Source of the DNA: Thermothielavioides terrestris NRRL 8126
Taxonomy: Eukaryota > Ascomycota > Sordariomycetes > Sordariales > Chaetomiaceae
Assembly (NCBI RefSeq): GCF_000226115.1
Contig: NC_016459.1
Coordinates: forward strand, 1,907,501 to 1,971,500
DNA length: 64,000 nucleotides
Direction: 5' to 3'
The notes beneath the pieces were generated by a model. That model searched no databases. It was not told the DNA's origin and was given only the letters and a program-made list of their open reading frames with translations. How positions within the stretch are numbered: position 1 is the first letter of the stretch; every line of letters starts with the position of its first letter. This document shows, piece by piece, positions 47,037 to 59,900 of this stretch. A program made the position numbers and the translations under genes.

Positions 47037-50000
47037 TCACCCTTCCCTCGAAAAAGCGTTATACCTATACGATAGATACGTTGTAGTCCTCTACTAGCTA
47101 TTGGTAATTAGAAGAATTAGCTTACAAGCCTATTTTTTACAAGGTTTATACAATTGAGTTCTATAGGACTTAGAAATCTGCCCTATAGCCCGCTAGGCTA
47201 TATAAGATGCTATATCTAGGCTAGTAGATATACGAGGGAGCTAGGATAAAATGTTATTCTACGACCTTATAGTAGGTTTATATATATATACGACGTCTCC
47301 TAGATCGAGTTGGATTACATTGTCCTTTAGGTACTAACAAGTTATTATCTAGATATTTATTATCAAAGTAATCCTCCTTATAAGCTTTTAGCTATTATAG
47401 TAATCGCTAAGGTGGTCTAGCTATATAGGGGAATTCCTTATAGAACTCTCAAAGGCAGTATAGTACATTCTTGAAATTAGTAGCGTTGTACTATTCGAGG
47501 TCCTCGCCCTAACCGATCTACTAAGTACGATACTAGAGTTTCCCTTTAAATATCTAGGAGGTAAGAATCTTTTCGACTTACTATTTTAATTTATTGTCTA
47601 CCTTAATTAGCGGCTTAGGCTAGGGTTTTTAGCCTAGTAACAGGTTATTCGGTGCCCTTCGAAGTCGATCCAAGGTAAATACTAGGTATATCTTCTAGGT
47701 TTTAGGTAGCTTTAGCTTATAGGAATAACCCTTCTTAGCGATAATCGGAAAAGGCCTAGCGACTAAGTAGTCGAGCTTATCGCTTAGTCGGTTTATCTGC
47801 TAATAGCCCTTTATAATATAGACCTCTTAACCAACTTTAAATTCTTCTAGCTATTGATGTTTATTCGCTTACTACTTTTAAGCTTCCTAGGCTTTCTATA
47901 TACTTTCTTTAGCGAATTGGATAGTAGAATTAATTTTAGAGAGTATCTCCTAGGCTTTAGTGCAATTAAGCTTATCTTTAGTACTATTAAACTCTCGAGT
48001 ACACTTCTACTAATTGTAGGTTATCTAGGGGAGTATATTAGTCTCGACCTTGAATAGGGCGAAGCTAGTAGACAAGTAGAGTAAAATAGCTTAAGTAAAA
48101 TCTATTATAGATAGTAATTCTAACCAATTGTCTTAGAAATGGTTAACGAAGGGGCGTAGACACTAGTCGAGGTATTGATTTATAATTTTAGTCTACCTAT
48201 CCGTCTAGGGGTACTCTAAAGAAGAGAGGCGTAGATTAATTCTAAGGATCTTATAGAACTTGTCTTAGAATACTAAGATGAACTAAGAGCCTTAGTCTAA
48301 AGTAATCGATTCTAAAGCTCTATAAGTATATTAAATATATCAGTAGTAGAGTTATATTATCTCTTTAGTAGTAGTAGTCTTATAGTAGAGGAGCGAGTAG
48401 CTATACTTCTTTAAGTGGTCTATTACAATGAAGACTTAGTTGTAGCCCAACTTATTTTAGAGTATTATATAGAAGTCTATAGTAACGTGCTACCAAGGTC
48501 TTATAGAGACTTCTAGGGGCTTAAAGAGGCTCGGTAGCTTGTTGTAGAGTATATAGGAACGTTAGCAAGTTTAGTAATTCTAGACGAACCTATCAATATC
48601 TCCTATTTACCTTAGCTAAAAGTATTATCTCTAGACTAATTCTTATATCTTATTCCTGCCTAGGTAGGCTATAGAGATCTAGTTATAGATCTTAGCTAAT
48701 AAGTAGGTTCGTAGATAACTATCTAATAGAACTATTAGCCTCCTTCCCTTTAGTAGGAGGCTACTATCGCTTAGGGTCTAGTCGGTATTATTTCGGTAGA
48801 CGAGCTCCTAGAAACTCTCTAGAGCTTCGCTCTCCTAGTTCGCTTTAAAGATAGTATCTACTAGTTTATATCCTTTAAGTCGTTGTAGGCGAGATAGCTT
48901 AGATTTATTGGCTTTAATTTAACAGATTATATACTATAAATCGTACTTAGTAGGCTCCTTAGGCGGCAATTCTAGTTCCTCTAGGATCTATAGGTCTAGC
49001 TTGCTCTTAAAGAGGACTATCTAAGTACAATAAGCTTCTTAGACTTCCTTCTAGGTAGCGAGCTCCTTAGCTTTATAAAATAGGGCATTAGCAACGGTGT
49101 TCTACTTGCTAGGTCGGTAGACAATTTAAAAATCTAAAGTAGAGAAGAGCTTAGCCTATTTAGCTTATTGTATATTAAGTAGCCTCTTTTATATAACGTA
49201 TTACAACGTATAGTAGTCGAATAAGATATTGAACCGCTATTAGAAGCTAAGTAGTATTAGGTACTATTCTTTAACAGTATATACAATAGCGAAGAGCTCC
49301 TTGATATAGATAGAGTAATTACTTTCTAGTCTAAATATTGTTTTTAAGAAGAATACAATAGGGTACTAACTATCATTGTATTTCTACTAGAAGACTCTAG
49401 CTACGACTCTACTAGATATATCGACTTCGATTTAGCTCTTTTTAGTAGAGTTATAGTGTTTAAAGAGTAGAGTATTAGTTATTTGCCTCTTAAGTTCTTA
49501 GAAGGCTTCCTTATACTCTTTAGTCAACTTAAACGGTTTTCCTTTAACGGTTAAACGCTATAGAGGACATATAATCCTTCTATACTTATAGACAAATTGG
49601 TGGTAAAAGTTATAGAATTTAAAGAAGGCTTATACTCTCTATATAGTAGTAGGTCGGTCCTAAGAAACTACTTTTTCGATCTTCTTTAGGTCTACTTAGA
49701 CGCTTTTAGTATTAACAATAAACCTAAGGAACTTAGTTTTAATAGTATAGAATTTATATTTCTTAATGTCCATCTAGAGACCTACTTTGCACAATTTCTA
49801 GAGGATAAGCTATATATACTTATAGTGCTCTTCCTTGTTTTAAAAGTAGATAATTAGGTTATCGATATAAATAGTTATAAATATATCGAGGTACTTAAAG
49901 AATTAGGAATTGACGAATTACTAGAAGGTAATAAGTCTATTATATAGGCTAAACGGTAGGACCTTATAGCGGAATTGACTATATTAGGTTTAGAAGGTCG

Positions 50001-51600
50001 TTAGGTCTTCGCTTCTAGGGGTAAGTCGGATTTAATAGAAGGCTTACCGAATATCGATCTTAGTAAAGATTTTAGCGTTTCCTAATTATTATAAAGTTTT
50101 ATTAATATAGGGTAGTAGGTAGTAGTCCTTAATAGTAACCTTATTTAGGGCTTAGTAGTCGATATAAAATCTCTAGGTCTCGTCTCCTTTAATAGCGAAG
50201 AGTATAGGGGAGCTATATAAGGCGGTACTTAGCTCAATAAAACCCTTCTATAGGTTCTTAACTAAGTACTTTTTTATAGTCTCTAGCTAGTCGAGAGTAT
50301 AGGAGTATAGGGGGCTTACTCACTAGGGTAGTAGTCTAGTAAGTTCAATCTTATAGTTATATTTGTACTTTAGTAGTATCTTGTCGAATTCCTTTTTTAA
50401 GAATATATCGATAAATTCGATAAGGTAAAGGTACTTTGTAATCGCTTCCTCGACTTAAGCTTAGACCTCTTCGTCCTCGTCGTTAAAGAGTTTACTAGTC
50501 TTCTTAGCTTTAATAGCTTAGTCGATCTAGGCGATTATAATGAACCTTAGTATAGAATTCCCTTATTAATTTCCTTTAAGGAACATTTTATTAAAGGCTA
50601 TAGTAGAGATGACTATAGCTTTAATTAGGTCTTCTAAAATCTATAGTCGCTTACCCTCTTCTACCTAGGAGGCGGCCTATTCCTCCTCTTCTTTAAATAT
50701 TATAGGTCGAGTATAGGTTCTTAGAGGGATAAACTCCTTGCCCTTTAGTGCCTAGTCTATCTTCTAGAGGCTATTGTCCTATATACCTTTAAACGATACT
50801 TTCTAAAGGGGTTTCTTAGGGGGTTTAGTAAAATTGCTCCTATTGGTATACGTTTTAAAGACTTTGAGTTATATCGATTAGTATAATCTTAGGCTTATCT
50901 TAGGTTATACTAATTAATATATTCCTAGATCTTTAGTAGGTTACGCTAATTAGTAGGATTTGTTAGATGAAGGTTTAAAGAGTGTTTCTCTATACTTTAG
51001 TATTCGTAGCTACTATTAAGCCTTTTAACGTTGATCTTAACGCTTTATTGCTTAGTCTCTTTATTTAGTATCCTTTTAGTATTTAGGGTTTAGTGCCTTA
51101 GAAACGAGGGAGTTGTAAAGAATTTTAAGGATATAATTCTATTCTAGATTATATAGTTTATCTTTAAGCTAGATCAGTCGATATTAGCGAATATCTAGTA
51201 GAATATCGTAGTAAATAAGCTATTGTTAGCCTAGTAATAGCTAATACTCTTTCTCTATATCGAAGACTAAGAATAGAGTATCTTTCTATATTCTCCTATT
51301 AATTTAAAGGTTGAATCTTAGGATTAAGTCGATAGGGTCTATAGATTAGCCTTAGAAGTCTTTTATAGAGATCGAAGTCTTAAGTAGTATCCCTTTAATA
51401 CTAAGTTTCTTAGTGATTCACTTTATATAAATGTAATTAAAGAAGGTATATCCGTTTACTCTAGAGTTAACGAGTATAATAATAGTAATGTTAGTTCTAT
51501 TAATAGCTAACGTATAGAGGAACGAGAGACTTTAACTACCTATAAGCTACTAAAGGTCTACCTAGGTAACTATTAACCTAATATCTAGCCCTAAGCTAGA
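47037..51600 (-). pseudogene. Family-A pol (copy A-IV; degenerate)
   Basis: Colinear on the minus strand with pol of A-II. Chromodomain at about 47440-47580, integrase about 47800-48900, RNase H about 49000-49500, reverse transcriptase about 49700-50350 with catalytic box YIDNLIIYF at about 49840-49870 (second Asp to Asn), palindrome-bearing linker 50835-50960, protease about 51250-51480. Open plus-strand stretches such as 47854-48057 are antisense shadows. Pol ends in the purine tract beside the 3' LTR (reverse of cccttccctcgaaaa). Confidence 0.8.
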
Positions 51601-53180
51601 GTCTACTTTCCCTAGGGCTCTTAGTTTTCTAATTTAGTAGTCTTAGTCTTATTTTCCTTAACTAAGTTCGTTATCTTCTCTAGGTCTACCTCTATCTTCT
51701 TAATTATAACTATAATACGTTTTAGGCACTATGCCTTTATATAACTGGTCTCCTAGTAATAGAAGTACTTACCCTCCTCTTTTAGGGCATTACGCTTCTT
51801 CTAAGAGAGCCTAGGAGATCCCGATTTAGCTTTGCCTCTACTAGAACTATCTAGCTAAAGGGTCTTTTTTTTCTTCTTTATAGGAGCTAATCCTCTACTC
51901 GGTTGTCTAGATCCTAGTAAATTAGATTTTCCGTCCTTCTAATCCTTTTTAGCTATCTCCTAGAGTAAGGAAAACTAGTAACCAAGGTAAGTAAAGTCGT
52001 TAAAGCTAATACTTAGATCGACTAGATCCTTTGCTATCTAGAAACGGAGGCTCTAAGAGAGTCGAGTATAGAACTCCTTTTTCTACTTGTCCTTAGGTTT
52101 TTTAAACTTAGTAGTAAGGTAGATAAACTTAGTAAAGAACTTATAGTAGGGCGTAGATTCTATCTTTAGGACTATAAAATCGTTCTTTATATAGTAGAGT
52201 TTAGTAGGATTAGTGTAAAATCTATCTAGGAAGTCGAACAATTTGTTAAAATTAGTAATCGGTTCTACTATATCTTCTTCAAAGTAGGGTATAAGAGCCT
52301 CTATTGCTTCGCTACCGATAAAGGATATTATATATCTAAATTTTAAATCCTCTATTAAGAACAATTTATAGTTCCCTTTGATTTTTCGAAGTATAGCTGC
52401 CTTCTATACTAAATACTTTAGGTCTTTACTATTAATAAACTTCTTAAGGTTAGCAATCTTCGTAGTTTTTATATAGGTTGTAGGTTTAAAAGTCTTTTTA
52501 ATCGTTAGAATTAGACGATCAAGGTTATATAACTCTATATACGTCTCGGTTCACGTTAGTTCGGTTTAGGTCAAGGGTATAGCTTAGCCCTATAGATCGA
52601 CTATATTAGTAATCTTCTTAAGGAGCTTTATCCTCTTATCTTCTAGTACTATCTTATTGTATAAAAGTACTTTGACTTAGGTATATAAAGTAGATAGTTC
52701 TTTAAAGTTAGAGATATTGCTTTATTCTTGCTTAAACTGCTAAACTCTTATAAGTAGTACTACTATTGAATTAGCTAGCGCATTATAGATGACTTATAGG
52801 GCTATAGCCTATCCAATTGCTATATCGCGCTATATAATGATTAATCGAATTATTTTAATAAGATCGTTGCCTTACAACTGATCGACCTATTTGATGTTTA
52901 ATAGCTAGATCTCTTTAGGAGTAATCAGTTTATTATTCTAAGGGAAATAGGCAATAGCAATATATTTATTCTTAAGCCTTAAATAGTATTTAATTAAATC
53001 TATCTCCTATTTCTTAGCTAAATACTTAATCTAACTAATTCGGTTAAAAAACTTAGGAATAGGATTTGTAAGTTTATATTCCTTAATCAAGTTAGTAGTT
53101 ATTTAGGTTTAAGAGCTAAACGGAGTTAAATCGCTAATCTTCGATTAAATTTAAATACCTTAGTTACCTTCTATATTAAA
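51601..53180 (-). pseudogene. Family-A gag (copy A-IV; degenerate)
   Basis: Reverse-strand gag colinear with 15990-17560 of A-II. The open 93-codon capsid piece 52083-52364 differs from its A-II counterpart by a handful of residues, which fits RIP on the same gene rather than selection. The zinc-knuckle region falls near 51735-51780. The interval 53181-53569 is leader. Confidence 0.72.
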
Positions 53181-53569
53181 CTTATAGAGATCTACTAGAT
53201 TAATCTTCTAGGTATTCTAGCCCTATTTGGTAGGCTCGGGAGTATAACCTATATTCTTTGTCTCGCGAGCTATTGCTAGAATTATACCTCTTTTAAGACT
53301 TCTTCTATCGATCGATATAGTTGAATCGCCTCGATAGGGTAATCGCACTGCTTACCGTTAGTCGATTAGAGGTTGCTTCGCTATTAGCAACCTATTATAT
53401 ACTTGACAGTTTGTCCTCGGTGCTAATTGGTTCCTAGCCAACTTATTGTACTACACTGTCGGCAAGTCGAAGGTTCTATTAGAGATTTAGGTTCCCTAGC
53501 CAACTAAACTAGTCCTATTGGGAAAGACTATATTAGATATTATATCGCCTTTATAGGCCTATAGTAGTA

Positions 53570-53580
53570 AGACTTAAAGT
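53570..53580 (-). promoter_or_regulatory. Self-priming primer-binding site of A-IV
   Basis: The sense strand reads ACTTTAAGTCT just inside the 5' LTR. Its exact complement AGACTTAAAGT is in the same LTR (53647-53657), about 30 nt downstream of the TATA-like box. The pairing is perfect although both sites have mutated from the version in A-V. Confidence 0.65.
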
Positions 53581-53582
53581 AA

Positions 53583-53968
53583 TATTATAGTAAAGTAAAA
53601 CAAGTGCTAGGTGACTTATAGCTAAATTGATCTTCGATTAACAAAGACTTTAAGTCTAAGGAGAGAGAGGAAGACTATTAATATATAGGTAGAAAACTAT
53701 ATTTAAATACCTTAGGTAGTATATATAGACAATTTATAGTAGGGCTACAATTTGTAGTAGAGCTATAAAGTCTATACGCTATAGGGTAAGACGTAGTTCG
53801 CCTTATCAGCGTGTTTTTCCTTATTGGCAAGTCAACCCCTCCTTCCTAATCTAGAAGTCGACTCGAATCCTGCAAATCTACCAACTTAGGAGGTTACGTA
53901 AGTGTGTAGTCACGTAATAGGTCTATGCGCAAGTTATATAACGGTGGTCAGCGTGCTATGCCGTCACA
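53583..53968 (-). repeat. Family-A 5' LTR of A-IV
   Basis: 386 bp, tattatag (from TGTCATGG) to gccgtcaca, followed by TCTAT. It contains the TATA-like box and the self-priming motif. Confidence 0.9.
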
Positions 53969-53973
53969 TCTAT

Positions 53974-53985
53974 CACCCTAATTCA
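53974..53985 (-). repeat. Family-D LTR of D3, last 12 bp
   Basis: caccctaattca, identical to the end of D1 (4681-4692), directly after the TCTAT duplication of A-IV. Confidence 0.8.
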
Positions 53986-54000
53986 CACTTCCCTTTCAAG
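53986..54000 (-). promoter_or_regulatory. Candidate polypurine tract of family D
   Basis: The minus strand reads GAAAGGGAAGTG directly before the LTR terminus, which suits a plus-strand primer and sets the likely orientation of D. About 180 bp of AT-rich sequence follow before the frame at 54183. Confidence 0.5.
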
Positions 54001-54182
54001 CTTACTATATACTCCTATAGGCAAGCTTATACCTTAAAAGCTCCCTAGTATACACCTCTTATCGTTGCTACTCCTTGAGCTACTCTCTATATATAGCTCT
54101 CTTAGCTTACAAAGGTCTAGCTAGCTATAGTAGCTAATTACATCGTCTTTTATACTCTTCCGCCTCTATAATATATATATCC

Positions 54183-56531
54183 TATCTTTGTCACTATACT
54201 AGATACTTATACTTATAGGCGAAGGCGCAGTTATATAGGTCGTATAGTAGTAGGCGAAGTAGCTATTTAAGCTTAGTAAGCTCCTTATAAAGGCGTTTAC
54301 TACAGTGCTACACCGAGGGTAACGTATAGCCAAATAATATAAACAATCCTTATACCTACAAATGCTTCTATACTAGCGAGTAAAGCATCTTAAGATAGTT
54401 TAGCCTCCTTATAAATATATAGATAAACGTTTTCTCTTTCTAGAAGTAGAGATCAAGTACTATTATCCTAAGTACCACCTATACTAAGGCCCTAAGCTTT
54501 TTAACCTATATACTGCTAAGGAGGTGCTCCTAGTCGAACTTATCTATAAGGGCATCGACGAGCCTTTAAGTCGTAGTCGCCTATATTGAAGCGATCTCTA
54601 TAATCTTAGCCTTAACATTCACCTAGGTCGATATATTATTAAGATCCTTCGCTAATATAGCCAATAGTCCTAAAGTAGTATTCTAGTCCTCTAGTCGAAG
54701 CGACGGAATAGCCCCTAGGTACTAAAAATATAGCTTATAACTATCGTCCAAGGTCGCCTACAAAGTCTTATAGAGGTAGCCTACCGCTTAGCTATCCGTT
54801 AGGCGAGAGCTCTATAATCCTATAGTAGTATACCTAGTACACTACCTCTTACTTTGTCTAGAGTATAAGTATTAGTTGTATAATAGCAATTAGTCCCTTC
54901 TCACTCTAGTTAGGGATCTAGGCCTATTTGCATACCATTGAGTATATAGCTAAGATCCTAAGTTCTATATCGCTAAAGTGGTTATAGATATATATAGATA
55001 GGTCGTCAAGCCTAGGAATATCTAGCTCATTAGGCACGAACACGTCGTTGCTCTAAAGGACTTCGATTACCTTGTCTTTATTGTACTCTAAGAGTATAGG
55101 CTATATAGGTTCTTAGGTCGAAGACAATAGGTCTAGAGGGAGCTTATATATCTTCCCTTTGTTCTACTATAGTAAAGGGATTCCTTTAGTATAGAGTAGA
55201 CAATCTTTAAAGGTACTAAGAGTATTCCTATAAGCTCTTAACTATAAGTACAATATATATCGCTATATAACCTTTTTACTATCTCTTTAATATAGTTAGA
55301 GCTAGAATATCTTAAATTATATTAGTCTATCTAGAAGGCGGGGCTAGAGCTCTTAAAAAAAAGCTTATATAAACTCTAGAACAAACTATCTATACTCCTA
55401 TCCTATACCTTACTAAGGACAGTAGACGATTACCTCCTTATATAGCTACAACTAAGGGAACCTATAGATAGACTAGAAAGCGATCTAGACCTCTAATAAA
55501 ATATTAGTATACATCTCTATACTCTTAAGTATAGAGTCAAAGTAGTAAAGCTAGCCTATAATTTAGTCGAAGATTGTAATAGCTTAATACCTTTTATTAA
55601 TAAAGCAAAGGAAGACCTAGAAACGACAACAATTGGCAATAACCTTCTAGTTAAACTAGTGGAACTCCTTTAGTACAAGACTAATATTTAAAATAGGCTA
55701 CGAGTAGAATTAGAGATAGTCTTTATAAAAACAAAAGAAAAACTATATAACGTCTAGGATTATCTAGCCCTCTAGCTATTCCTTAGCAAGTAGTATACCT
55801 TCTATATCGAAGAGCGAAATACCTATATCTATAAAACTAATCTTAAAAAACCGATCTATCGTATACCTTCCCTCTAGCTAGCCTAAGAATAAGTAGCTTA
55901 TAATCTTAGGGTTTATACTAAGCTAAGGGCTTTGAATTTAGTTAGGTCGCTAATTGATTATATCTTATAAATACTTCTTTAAGGTCTATAGAAATAGAAA
56001 AAGCTTAGGACTAGTCTCCCTAAGGTAACTTAGTATCTTTGAGTCTAGCTCTTACCCTATAAGGGAAATGTAATGCCTCGCTTAATCGCTATCTCTAGTA
56101 GGCCTCTATAAACCTAGTAGTATATAAAACTTAAGCTCTCTAAGTAGCTACTTCTATCCTAGGACAACGGTTATATCGGCTTAAGATTATATAGGCCCTA
56201 TAAAATTAGGAATCCTACAACGACCTATAGCGATATTTATAATAATATATAAAAATTTAGCTCGATAGAAAAGTCGCTCTCTAAGTAGAAAGATCTAGAC
56301 CAATTAAAGCAATTGTAAGAAAATCCAAAGCGTAGTAGACGAGGCGAAAGAAATAGTTGATTGTAAGAGAGCTAGTAGGAAGATTAAGAAAAGGAGTAGA
56401 TAAGCCTTTAAAGGTAGGAGAGCTACTTAGCTCTTTCCTAATCTAGGCAAAAGAAAACGAATAAAGCCTATAGCGCCCACTAATTAGCTAGAGATAGGCT
56501 AGAAAAGAGTGTTCACCTCCTAAATTCTTAA
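54183..56531 (+). pseudogene. Unknown long frame inside the family-D body
   Basis: Frame 3 on the plus strand is readable for about 780 codons to TAA 56529-56531. It is interrupted nearly only by TAG/TAA at Gln-like positions and by a few TGA explicable as former Trp (for example near 56358). Sequence coherence is good: FIVLQEYRLYRFLGRR near 55080-55130, LIYLPFVLLQ near 55142-55175, then a long leucine- and glutamine-rich helical part with coiled-coil character (about 55290-55800), NGYIGLRLYRPYKIRNP near 56180-56225 and a Lys/Arg/Gln/Glu-rich tail. I recognise no domain with confidence; a fungal DUF often seen in large mobile elements, such as DUF3723, is worth testing. If D runs as I think, the frame is antisense to it. 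The start is unclear. Confidence 0.5.
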
Positions 56532-56676
56532 AGCCTTCCTCTCCTCTTTACTATCCTAGAACTATTTTCTTTCTCCAACCTTCTCACTACCTTATTCTAG
56601 TACCCTCGTCTCTCTAAGCAAATTAGGTTCTTAGTAGTCGAGTCTTCCACTTCCCTTTTGAATTTATATATAGCTC

Positions 56677-56926
56677 TAATGTAGAGAAGTGCTGTAGATG
56701 CGTAGAATAATAAAATGTAGATTAATAATAGTGGTAGATCGAAGATCTAAGCGGTGGCACACTAAGAAATATATGTCTGCAGGGCAGAATATATATGCGT
56801 ACACCGCTTGCCTAAATAAGCCTAGCGTTGCAAAGTCTGCAACGTAGGGCGTAGAGCACCCTTATCTAATCTATATATATAGATATATAGGTTATATAAC
56901 CCCTCTATTCCTCTTGCCCTATATTA
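56677..56926 (-). repeat. Family-E 3' LTR of E2
   Basis: 250 bp, taatgtagag to ccctatatta, matching both E1 LTRs in reverse with transitions. Both hairpins are recognisable. Confidence 0.9.
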
Positions 56927-59900
56927 AGTCTAGGCCTATAGGAAAAAAATGGCAATGCCCTCATTGCTTTACCTATCTAGATTCTCTATATTGTTAAATA
57001 CCCTTTAATCAAGTGCTACAATGTAGGGCTAGAAGCGTAGTGCTAGATTGATCTAGATAGCAATCAACTCACTTCTTCTATATCTTGTTATCGCTAGCGG
57101 GAACAGGGTTCTTACAAGGCTAGCTACGCTTACAGGCCAGTTAAGGTGCCTAATTAGGTGTAGGAGGCTCCTTTTAAGAGACTAGGCGATCTAGATAATC
57201 GCCTTTATAAGCCTAGTATTCGTTGATTAGGCGCTATATATAGCGTAGCTCGTATATAGTTTTTTAGACGCTCTCTTCTTAGCTATAGCTAGTCCATTTA
57301 ATTAGGTATTTAAGGCCTTTACGTATAACCTTATAGTCAAAGATTATATTAACCTTGTATTTATCGCCTAATTCGTTGTTATTAAAGGAGTAGTCCAATT
57401 GAGAGTCGACGATCAAGCTAGGAGGTAGCGTATTATAGCTAAATAGATCCTCTTCCTAAGGAGCTAAGCGAAGGTGAGCGACGGAAATGACTAGGTAGAT
57501 ACCTATATTGGCTAGGAGATCTAGTTTATAAGCTAGGTAGCTAATATAGCGCTTAATTGGAAAAGGCCTAGCACATTGTTATAAGTACTTCTAGGATAGG
57601 TTGCCTAGGAGATAGTAACTATAGTATAGGTGTAAATAAACCTTGTCGCCTATATTAAACTCAATGTCGTAGTGTTTACTATTGTAATAGCGTTTAGTAT
57701 ACACTATAGCAAAGTCTATACTCAATTGAGCATTCTAACGTAGGGCATCTCGCAAAGCTAGGATAGTAGCTAGCTCAATAGTAGCCTAGTTGGTAAGAGC
57801 TTCTAATGGTCTAGGAAGCTTAAAGCTAAAGAGCTACTTATAAGACAAGGATTTAATAGCTTTAATATAAGCGTTGTTAAAGTACTATTGTAGAGGTATA
57901 ATAACATCTAGCCAATTGCCTTTAGAGCGCTCAAATATATAGAAGCGGATCGCGATTTCTATAGTCTAGTCCTTACGCTTTGAAAGGCCGTCTATTTATA
58001 GATAATAGGATATTATTATTAGCAACTTAGTGCTTAAAGCCTTTTAGATGCTTTGCCAAAGGTCGAAAATAAACTTATAATTGTAGTTAGAGATAATTGT
58101 AGTAGATACACCTTAGTCGCTAAAAAGTAGTTAACGAATTAGAATATACCTCTATTCCTAAGCTAAATAGCTAGAATTGCCTAGAATAAGGAGAGTATAC
58201 TTCAATAACTTGTAAAATACTATAAGCAAGCTATCGAAGTAGTTATAGTTCAAAAGCTGCTAGGGCGAACTAGTAGCTAGGACCTTTAGTAGGCCTAGAA
58301 TAAAATCGATAGCGATAACGTATATTGGCAAAGTATCGGATAGTCGAATCGGTTGATAGTTGCCTAGTTTAAAGCGACGATCTGTTACGTTAACTTAGTA
58401 CTTTAGGTATAGTTTAATATACTTCTTAACGTTATAGATTTTATAGACTATTAATACACCTTGTAAATTATATAATATCCACTTAGTACTAAAGTAGTAC
58501 TTCTTATTATAGGTAGCTTCTAAGATAGCCTAAATTATATTATAAAGTATATGAAGTAAATGTAATCTATTAGGCCAAATATTATAAAGAAGGCTATCTA
58601 CGAAAATAAACGGGAGGCTAGGCTAAGAGAAAACCTTGCTACTGCCTTTAGTAGCTAATTCGACAATAAGATCTTTGATAATAGTAGCGTACTTAGCGTT
58701 ACGAGAGTATATAGCTGTAAATCGAGCTTAGAGCTCGTTATCTAATTTCGTTTCTACAAAGGCGAACTAAATATTGTTAAAAACTACATCGTTGTTATTA
58801 GAGCCCTTTTCATAGTTTAGGTTATTCTATAGGGCCTTTAAATAGCTAAGCGTATCTAGTATAAGGTTTAGGCGGCCTAGAAGGTGATAAATCTCTAAGT
58901 TATACTATAAGAGATAAATAGAGGCGTTAATAAACCTACGATTAGCTTATTCAGTGGACAATATATCTAAAATAGTCTAGTTAACAATACCTTTCGTAGA
59001 GGTGTAATCTATAAAGACGACGACAGGCTTACGCAACGAATAGATTGTAGTATATAGCTTCTTAACTACCTAAACAAAGTAGGCGACCTCCTGTTTAGAA
59101 GGTCTATACTAGAGTTCTTCCTTAATAAAGTACTAGCTTAGGAATATAATAGGCTAAACCTAGATTAACGAAATAACAGTTCTAAGCTTCTACTTATAGC
59201 TATCGGCAAAGTGGAACGCTATAACGCTAAAGCTATACTCTAGATAGCTATCGATCTATAAGAAGAGAGTCTTATTAGGGTCGAAGTACAATAAGATAGT
59301 TGGGTCTAGCTTGTAAATAGTATCCTAGATAGCTTTGAAAGAGGCTTTCTTAATAAGCGTCGGTTCAAAGGAAGTCTTAGCGTAATAGGCAGCACGCTTG
59401 CTAGGGTTGCTGTTTTCCACTTAGCTAATTACTTAGCCTTTTATAAGTAGAGCTGTCTTATAGTTTTAGAGAGGCTCGATAAGCTATATATAGTATAGGA
59501 TTAGATAGCGTAGAAATCCCGAGGTACTAATATACTACTCTAGGGCCTTTAGGTTGTTCGAAAAGGCGAGGTTCCTAAAGGCGGCGACACAGTGCTCTAT
59601 GTTAGTTAGTTTAAATCTATCGACGTAGAAGCTAAGTAGCTCTATACTAGGATACGTAATATAGGATTTAGCTAGTACAATAGAGATATTCTTCTTTTTA
59701 AATAGGCTAAAGATAGTCTCTAAGTGCTTAGTGTATTCGTTAGCTATATCGCTAAAGATAATAATATCGTCGATAAATACTTAGGCGAAAGAGGTGAAAA
59801 GGCGAAGCAACTAATCTATAAAGCGTTAGATATATATAAGGGTATTATAGTAGCCTATTAGGTATACTTTCGGCTATTCTAATCCGCGAAGGCTAATTAG

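Larger units (their letters stand above)
46651..53968 (-). mobile_element. Ty3/gypsy chromovirus, family A, copy A-IV, full length with TSD TCTAT
   Basis: 7318 bp with 386-bp LTRs (46651-47036, 53583-53968) and TCTAT at 46646-46650 and 53969-53973. It was inserted 12 bp from the end of the D3 LTR. It contains no further insertions, so it gives the family-A reference length. Genes are on the minus strand. Confidence 0.93.
46174..56676 (-). mobile_element. Family-D element with one LTR and body (copy D3), containing A-IV
   Basis: The D LTR (46174-46650 plus 53974-53985, 489 bp without A-IV) borders the LINE on its left and unique sequence on its right. It therefore looks like one LTR of a longer element rather than a solo LTR. 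On the minus strand the unique side next to the LTR reads GAAAGGGAAGTG, a good polypurine tract, so I place the body to the right and the LTR as 3' LTR. The body (53986-56676) has no recognisable gag-pol and carries one long plus-strand frame. The other end lies beyond E2, outside the window. Orientation is not certain. Confidence 0.6.

Noticed and set aside
53986..55560. Minus-strand reading of the D body as coding
   Set aside because: It can be read with few TGA, but its inferred Gln content is implausibly high over 55100-55560 and its frame breaks near 54600. The plus-strand frame stays in register over more than 2.3 kb.
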